DNA from: Paracoccus alkanivorans
GTDB taxonomy: Bacteria > Pseudomonadota > Alphaproteobacteria > Rhodobacterales > Rhodobacteraceae
Length of the DNA stretch: 64,000 bases
Reading direction: 5' to 3'
Assembly: GCF_003697785.1 (NCBI RefSeq)
Contig: NZ_QOKZ01000001.1
Location: 1 to 64,000, forward strand
The notes beneath the pieces were generated by a model. That model worked only from the letters and a program-made list of their open reading frames with translations. It searched no databases and was not told where the DNA came from. The translations under genes were made by a program, and so were the position numbers. Positions 63,123 through 64,000 of the stretch are shown piece by piece; position 1 is the stretch's first letter, and every line of letters begins with the position of its first letter.

Positions 63123-64000
63123 TCAAGAGTTACCGCCCTGTCGCTGGGGCGCGATCGCGTGATCTGCCTGTTGAGTACGCATCCCCGATGACAAAGCAAT
63201 GACAAGCGACAAGATCGCAAGACCACCTGCCAATGCGAAGGTCACGCCCATGCCGCGGGATATCGCCTGCGCCCCGGCTGCCGACAGATCGGCGTTGCCG
63301 GTCGCAATGGCGAATGCCGCGCCCATCGCCGAGGCCCCGGTGATCAACCCCAGATTGCGCGACAGGCCGAGCACGCCGGAAATCACGCCCCGCCGTTCCT
63401 GCGATATATCCATCATGACAAATGTATTATTCGCAGCCTGAAACAGCTGATAGCCGGGGGTCAGGATCGCAAGTGCGACCACATAGCCCGGAGTTCCGAT
63501 CAGGTTCGGTAGGCTGGCCAGAGCGAATGCGCCAAGCGCCATCTGCGCCAGCCCCCAGATCACCACGGTGCCGGCTCCCAGACGATCAACCAGACGTCCC
63601 GCAGGTACACCGCTAAGCGCCGAGATCGCCGGGCCGACCGACATAATCAATCCGACGATCGCGGGCGGATGCCCCAATGCGCGCGTCAGATAGAACGGCC
63701 CCACCACAAGCGTCGCCATCATGATCGTGGACACCAGCGCACTCATTATCAGGCTGGCATTCAGGCGCTTGTCGCGGAACACCGACAAATGAATCAGGGG
63801 CGCAGCGGCGCGGCGCTCGATCATGACGAAAGCGGCCACCCCCAATGCGGACATGATCAGCAGGATCAGGTTCTGCCGGTGCAAAGCGCCGCTGTCAGCC
63901 GTCACCGCAAGGGCATAGGCCGCCAGGGCCAGCCCCAGAACCAGCATTCCGGGCTTGTCGAAAGCGCGATGATCGCCCCCTCCTCCCTGCACATCCGGCG
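63123..64000 (-). CDS. MFS transporter, C-terminal part (5' end off window)
   Basis: The frame is open through the window edge, so only the last ~292 residues are seen. Hydrophobic helices include LILLIMSALGVAAFVMI, LNASLIMSALVSTIMMATLV and the motif GLIMSVGPAISALSGVPAGR-LVDRLGA, typical of the second half of a DHA2/EmrB-type drug:proton antiporter. AANNTFVMMDISQERRGVIS-GVLG is also a conserved DHA2 pattern. It ends 113 bp before the LysR start on the same strand. Confidence 0.9.
   Translation of the reverse strand, partial: PDVQGGGGDHRAFDKPGMLVLGLALAAYALAVTADSGALHRQNLILLIMSALGVAAFVMIERRAAAPLIHLSVFRDKRLNASLIMSALVSTIMMATLVVGPFYLTRALGHPPAIVGLIMSVGPAISALSGVPAGRLVDRLGAGTVVIWGLAQMALGAFALASLPNLIGTPGYVVALAILTPGYQLFQAANNTFVMMDISQERRGVISGVLGLSRNLGLITGASAMGAAFAIATGNADLSAAGAQAISRGMGVTFALAGGLAILSLVIALSSGMRTQQADHAIAPQRQGGNS

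Overview
The window looks like GC-rich alphaproteobacterial DNA, most probably from Paracoccus or a close Rhodobacterales relative. The grounds are an aztABCD zinc cluster, an aapJQMP-type transporter, TAXI-type TRAP genes and DUF1185/LLM catabolic genes, with tight overlapping operons throughout. No rRNA, tRNA or CRISPR array was seen. Many broken genes and transposase remnants suggest a chromid, a plasmid or an accessory chromosomal region. All calls come from reading translations and motifs; no database was searched.

Layout. 0-5 kb: a CNNM/CorC-type membrane protein (cut by the window edge), a NavBac-like sodium channel, a small hypothetical gene, a decayed methyltransferase and a GlxA-type AraC regulator. 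5-24 kb: a zinc-starvation island. Three near-identical palindromes (ATGTGATAACATCACAT type) lie before a class III-type alcohol dehydrogenase that lacks two structural-zinc cysteines, before zur itself, and before aztABCD. zur leads a minus-strand operon with two COG0523 GTPases, a flavoprotein with a cysteine-rich tail, a second cysteinyl-tRNA synthetase and a thioredoxin-reductase-like protein. Between the zur and azt operons sit a LysR regulator, a C-S lyase and an aapJQMP-type amino-acid importer. The azt operon ends in a natural AztD-ZinT fusion.

24-33 kb: a seven-gene minus-strand operon (Ugp-like importer, two glycerophosphodiesterases, one inositol-monophosphatase-family phosphatase) with a divergent ROK regulator. 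It looks like uptake and stepwise hydrolysis of a glycerophospho-sugar or glycerophospho-inositol diester. 33-35 kb: a broken integrase carrying an expanded 8-bp repeat, and an IS66 remnant. 35-44 kb: an AI-2E-type permease fused to B12-fold and GAF domains, a large flavoprotein, a large-subunit catalase, a CsbD protein and a triple-PAS LuxR regulator. 44-46 kb: an IS5 remnant, an SH3 lipoprotein, a carboxymuconolactone-decarboxylase-family protein and a gabD fragment.

46-53 kb: a catabolic operon (DUF1185 protein, alpha/beta hydrolase, flavin reductase, LLM monooxygenase, aldehyde dehydrogenase, BCCT transporter) divergent from a GntR regulator and a DUF1330 protein. 53-56 kb: a stretch of gene fragments. 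56-60 kb: an intact TAXI TRAP transporter with a DUF1850 protein. 60-64 kb: a frameshifted IS1182-like element, a LysR-GST pair and the end of an MFS transporter.
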